Assembly (NCBI GenBank): GCA_018334855.1
Contig: JAGXLE010000043.1
Coordinates: 1 to 8,523, forward strand
Direction: 5' to 3'
Source: Desulfobacterales bacterium
GTDB lineage: Bacteria; Desulfobacterota; Desulfobacteria; Desulfobacterales; Desulfosalsimonadaceae
DNA length: 8,523 nt
Shown here: positions 6,228 through 8,523 of the stretch, one piece after another
How the letters are laid out: every line of letters starts with the position of its first letter
Position numbering within the stretch: the stretch's first letter is position 1
Translations under genes and position numbers: made by a program
The notes under the pieces: model-generated
Seen by the model: only the letters and a program-made list of their open reading frames with translations
Databases searched by the model: none
What the model was told of the DNA's origin: nothing

Positions 6228-6359
6228 TTTTAGAAAAGTGCCGCCCACATGCAGAGGCTTCGCGACCGGCTGGAGACAGCGGTTACCCGGGAGATTTATA
6301 TCCTCAAATCACAATTTATCTTTCTGTTAATAAACAAACTTATCTTCTATTTTCTTTTC
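6228..6359. other. spacer between divergent genes with a GC-rich, coding-like island
   Basis: Between the J-domain and arsR promoters, bases 6234-6303 are much richer in G and C than both flanks. In one frame they read KSAAHMQRLRDRLETAVTRE followed by IYILKS, with mostly G or C at third positions, then fade into an A/T-rich hydrophobic run. There is a stop just upstream (TAG 6231-6233) and no ribosome binding site. It may be a remnant of another gene, like the two cut genes nearby, or chance. I see nothing else in the spacer. Confidence 0.2.
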
Positions 6360-6387
6360 TTGACAGGCTGAAAAATATTTTTATATT
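6360..6387 (+). promoter_or_regulatory. promoter of the arsR operon
   Basis: A consensus -35 TTGACA (6360-6365) is followed after 16 bp by TATATT (6382-6387); an overlapping TATTAT (6384-6389) at 18 bp is an alternative -10. The region just downstream is A/T-rich and holds repeated TATAATT motifs. It stands 68 bp before the arsR start and is the only good promoter seen for the four-gene operon. Confidence 0.6.
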
Positions 6388-6396
6388 ATAATTTAA

Positions 6397-6413
6397 CGAT
6401 ATAATTGATAGCG
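6397..6413. promoter_or_regulatory. candidate ArsR operator
   Basis: CGATATAATTGATAGCG is an imperfect inverted repeat (6 of 8 pairs) placed just after the -10 box, where ArsR/SmtB repressors usually bind. A direct repeat TATAATT at 6387-6393 and 6400-6406 overlaps it. The exact site is not certain. Confidence 0.35.
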
Positions 6414-6454
6414 ACAAGCCAAAGCCGGTCCAATGTATGCCGGAGGTAGAAGAA

Positions 6455-6829
6455 ATGAAAAAATTTACAAAAGTTATGAAAGCCTTGTCTGACCCGACAC
6501 GGGTCAAAATTGCAAAAATGCTTCAGCGAAGGCAGATGTGTGTATGCGAAATCCAGGAAGCCTTGGGAATTGCTCAGTCCACTGCCAGCAAGCACTTAAA
6601 AATTCTGGAAGAAGCAGGCTTGGCAACATATAAAAAAGACGGCCTGTGGGTTAACTACACTCTGTCAGATGGCTCTGAGAGCCCGTATGCAGCCAGCATG
6701 CTGGGCAATCTCAGGCACTGGCTAGAAGATGATCCCGAAGTGGCCGAACTGATCGGCCAGCTACCTGAAATCAGGCGCGAGGAAATCTGCCGGACGCAGA
6801 TTCCACGTAACCGCAAGGTTCGGGTTTAA
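6455..6829 (+). CDS. arsR: ArsR family arsenic-responsive repressor
   Basis: This 124-residue winged-helix repressor begins KKFTKVMKALSDPTRVKI, has the metal-site motif MCVCEIQ (Cys29-x-Cys31) and the recognition helix segment LGIAQSTASKHLKILEEAGL, then the wing YKKDGLWVNYTL. The Cys-x-Cys at the start of the DNA-binding helix is the arsenite site of classic ArsR; binding of As(III) releases the operator. A third thiol, expected for three-coordinate arsenite, could come from Cys112 near the C-terminus; this is inference. I chose the ATG at 6455 because GGAGGT (6442-6447) lies seven bases upstream; the in-frame ATG at 6437 lies before that site. It is the first gene of an arsenic operon and probably represses its own transcription. 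Confidence 0.93.
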   Translation: MKKFTKVMKALSDPTRVKIAKMLQRRQMCVCEIQEALGIAQSTASKHLKILEEAGLATYKKDGLWVNYTLSDGSESPYAASMLGNLRHWLEDDPEVAELIGQLPEIRREEICRTQIPRNRKVRV

Positions 6830-6878
6830 ATATTAATGCAGGATTTATAAAACTCATTATTATACGAGGAGGTTTGAG

Positions 6879-7109
6879 ATGGATATCAAAGTACTGGGTC
6901 CTGGCTGCCCAAAATGCCAGCAGACCGAAGAAACAGTCAAGCAGGCCCTGGCTGAAGCCGGCAAAGAGGCCAGCGTGGAAAAGGTCGCCGACACCATGGA
7001 AATAGCAAAATACGGTGTTTTCGGCACTCCTGCGGTTGTAATCGACGGGGAAGTTAAGTCCGTGGGCAAAATCCCGAAAAAAGACGATGTACTGAAATGG
7101 ATCAAATAA
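6879..7109 (+). CDS. small thioredoxin-like redox protein (CPKC)
   Basis: This 76-residue protein is a minimal thioredoxin fold of the 'redox-active disulfide protein 2' type. The active site is Cys10-Pro-Lys-Cys13 (GPGCPKCQQTEE), and the cis-proline loop is GTPAVVIDGEV. It has no signal peptide, so it works in the cytoplasm. A strong GAGGAGG (about 6865-6871) precedes the ATG. It lies 49 bp behind arsR and is commonly met in arsenic or permease loci of anaerobes. A likely role is dithiol reduction or relay, such as keeping arsenic-handling proteins reduced or reducing arsenate; the sequence does not show the partner. No separate arsenate reductase is seen in the window. Confidence 0.9.
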   Translation: MDIKVLGPGCPKCQQTEETVKQALAEAGKEASVEKVADTMEIAKYGVFGTPAVVIDGEVKSVGKIPKKDDVLKWIK

Positions 7110-7115
7110 AAGAGG

Positions 7116-7131
7116 TCCTTTCATTAAAGGA
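7116..7131 (+). promoter_or_regulatory. small hairpin that covers the Fe-S gene's ribosome binding site
   Basis: TCCTTT (7116-7121), loop CATT, AAAGGA (7126-7131) forms a perfect 6-bp stem. The right arm AAAGGA is also the Shine-Dalgarno sequence for the ATG at 7140. In the mRNA the stem would mask it, and a ribosome finishing the thioredoxin-like gene just upstream could open it. The stem is weak and rich in A-U pairs. Confidence 0.4.
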
Positions 7132-7139
7132 AAGTTAAA

Positions 7140-7661
7140 ATGCTGCTGGAATCCTACACAAAAAACATTTTCCGTCCGGAATGCAACCCCAGTTTTGAAT
7201 CCTTGCACTGCATTGCCAACCTAGGGCAGGACGTCTCTGCCGCCCTGCCCTACTTGAATGCAGAGCTGGGCGGCACCCGGTATTTTAAGGACCCGCCAGC
7301 AATGATGCTTCATGTTCACGGCAAGATAATCAAGGTTGGGGCAACCGAGATTGCTATCAACGCGCTTGAAGATGAGGCCGAAGCCGAAAAAATCCTGCAA
7401 TGGCTTAAAAACGAGATCAACCGGGTGTGGGAGGAAAAAGACACCATCACCCCGAGCGAGGAAAGCCGGGCAAAGCCACAGATATTTGAAATTTTAAAAC
7501 TGCTGCCCAAAACCAACTGCAGAAAATGCGGACAGCCAACCTGCATGGTCTTTGCCGCCCAGGCCGCCGAAGGCGGCCGCGGGGCTGAGGACTGCCCGGA
7601 GATCGACCCGGAAAACAGGGAAAAACTGGAAACCTATCTTGCCGGATTTACTTTCGGATAA
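7140..7661 (+). CDS. iron-sulfur protein with C-terminal Fe4 domain
   Basis: This 173-residue protein ends in an Fe4 domain (PF04060 type): Cys127-x2-Cys130-x4-Cys135-x16-Cys152, in LPKTNCRKCGQPTCMVFA and then EDCP. The same domain holds a [4Fe-4S] cluster in RnfB and in the acetyl-CoA synthase corrinoid protein. The N-terminal 100 residues form a separate domain with NPSFESLHC, PYLNAELGG and KDPPAMMLHVHGK; it has Cys15 and Cys24 but no motif I can assign a reaction to. No membrane segment is present. Position between the thioredoxin-like gene and acr3 suggests electron transfer or thiol chemistry connected with arsenic, but this is inference. AAAGGA precedes the start by eight bases, inside a small hairpin. 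Confidence 0.88.
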   Translation: MLLESYTKNIFRPECNPSFESLHCIANLGQDVSAALPYLNAELGGTRYFKDPPAMMLHVHGKIIKVGATEIAINALEDEAEAEKILQWLKNEINRVWEEKDTITPSEESRAKPQIFEILKLLPKTNCRKCGQPTCMVFAAQAAEGGRGAEDCPEIDPENREKLETYLAGFTFG

Positions 7662-7718
7662 ATTCCAAGCAGACACAAACCCGCACAAAGCCGAAAACCG
7701 CGACAAGAAAATCGTTAT

Positions 7719-8523
7719 ATGACTGAATCTACAGCAAAAAAACTGCCGATTCTAGACCGATTCCTGACCTTGTGGATATTTCTGACCATGACCTTTGGAG
7801 TCTCGGTCGGGTATTTCTATCCGGCCATCACCGAAGCCATGAACTACGTGACTGTGGGTACGACCAATATGCCCATTGCCATCGGCCTGATCCTGATGAT
7901 GTATCCGCCCCTGGCCAAAGTGCGCTACGAAAAGCTGGGCGAGGTCTTCCGGGATTACAAAATTTTAGGCCTGTCCCTGGTGCAGAACTGGGCGATCGGG
8001 CCCGTTCTGATGTTTCTGCTGGCCGTTTCCTTTCTCTCCGGCCATCACGAGTATATGGTGGGCCTGATCATGATCGGTCTGGCCCGGTGCATTGCCATGG
8101 TGCTGGTCTGGAACGAGCTGGCCCGCGGTGATGCCGAGTACTGCGCCGGGCTGGTGGCATTCAACTCGGTGTTCCAGGTGCTGTTTTTCTCGGTTTACGC
8201 CTGGTTTTTCATCACCATTCTGCCGGGATGGTTCGGCCTGGAAGGTGCGGCCGTGGATGTGACCATAGGCCAGATTGCCGAAAGCGTGTTCATCTACCTG
8301 GGCATTCCATTTATCGCGGGGATTATCTCGCGCTTCATCGGTCTGAAGGCCAAGGGCGATGACTGGTACATGGGAAAATTCATCCCCAAAATCAGCCCGC
8401 TCACTCTGATCGCGCTGCTGTTCACCATCGTGGTCATGTTTTCGCTAAAGGGCGAATACATCGTAAAGCTGCCGCTTGACGTCGTTCGCATCGCCATCCC
8501 GCTGTGCATCTATTTCGTGGCCA
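7719..8523 (+). CDS. acr3: arsenite efflux permease Acr3 (partial, cut by window end)
   Basis: The first 268 codons of a BASS-superfamily Acr3 permease are present; the family usually has about 340-370 residues, so the last quarter lies outside. The protein starts with a hydrophilic leader ([15 protein letters not shown]) and has repeated hydrophobic segments across the whole length, consistent with most of ten helices. The Acr3 hallmark segment [20 protein letters not shown] contains Cys124, matching the essential cysteine of known Acr3 proteins; a second conserved glutamate region lies beyond the window. It exports As(III) across the inner membrane using the proton gradient. It is the fourth gene of the operon, 57 bp behind the Fe-S gene. 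The ribosome binding site is poor (ACAAGA at best), so translation may depend on the upstream genes. No frameshift is visible. Confidence 0.95.
   Translation, partial: MTESTAKKLPILDRFLTLWIFLTMTFGVSVGYFYPAITEAMNYVTVGTTNMPIAIGLILMMYPPLAKVRYEKLGEVFRDYKILGLSLVQNWAIGPVLMFLLAVSFLSGHHEYMVGLIMIGLARCIAMVLVWNELARGDAEYCAGLVAFNSVFQVLFFSVYAWFFITILPGWFGLEGAAVDVTIGQIAESVFIYLGIPFIAGIISRFIGLKAKGDDWYMGKFIPKISPLTLIALLFTIVVMFSLKGEYIVKLPLDVVRIAIPLCIYFVA

Noticed and set aside
6437..6454. Upstream ATG as the arsR start
   Set aside because: The GGAGGT site lies inside this extension and is ideally spaced for the ATG at 6455.
7772..8131. A 119-codon frame overlapping acr3
   Set aside because: It is a shifted-frame shadow of acr3, whose frame gives a clear, unbroken permease.

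Overview
The window reads as chromosomal DNA from an anaerobic, probably sulfate-reducing Desulfobacterota-like bacterium. This is an inference from gene content: a Bacillus-type iron-sulfur PurF directly behind carB, a radical SAM enzyme, an Fe4-domain iron-sulfur protein in an arsenic operon, and a long inverted repeat of a kind I associate with Desulfobacterales intergenic regions. No ribosomal RNA, tRNA or CRISPR array is visible.

Left part (1-3254): the last codons of carB are followed 9 bp later by purF (pyrimidine/carbamoyl phosphate and purine synthesis). After an 88-bp element with perfect 18-bp inverted ends come a stand-alone cyclic-nucleotide-binding-domain protein and a radical SAM/SPASM-like enzyme of unknown substrate. 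A hairpin plus T-run lies just behind the enzyme.

Middle part (3255-5024): a non-coding stretch rich in short palindromes leads to a good promoter that overlaps a perfect 15-bp palindrome. It drives a PIN-PhoH ATPase. Behind this gene lie a possible 26-residue hydrophobic peptide with an excellent ribosome binding site and a 12-bp perfect hairpin.

Scarred part (5188-6138): an intact 55-residue cysteine-rich small protein is followed by the first 50 codons of a TauE/SafE-type permease, then by the first 84 codons of an ABC transporter ATPase. Both are cut off abruptly. The ABC fragment runs into the tail of an oppositely oriented, apparently complete small J-domain protein. The stretch looks like a rearrangement or deletion scar, or an assembly chimera.

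Right part (6360-8523): an arsenic operon reads arsR, a small CPKC thioredoxin-like protein, an Fe4-domain iron-sulfur protein, and the arsenite permease acr3 (cut by the window end). It has a sigma70-like promoter and a candidate ArsR operator. ArsR probably represses the set. Acr3 exports arsenite, while the two redox proteins suggest a reductive step tied to export. The cysteine-rich protein and the permease fragment upstream may once have belonged to the same metal/sulfur island.
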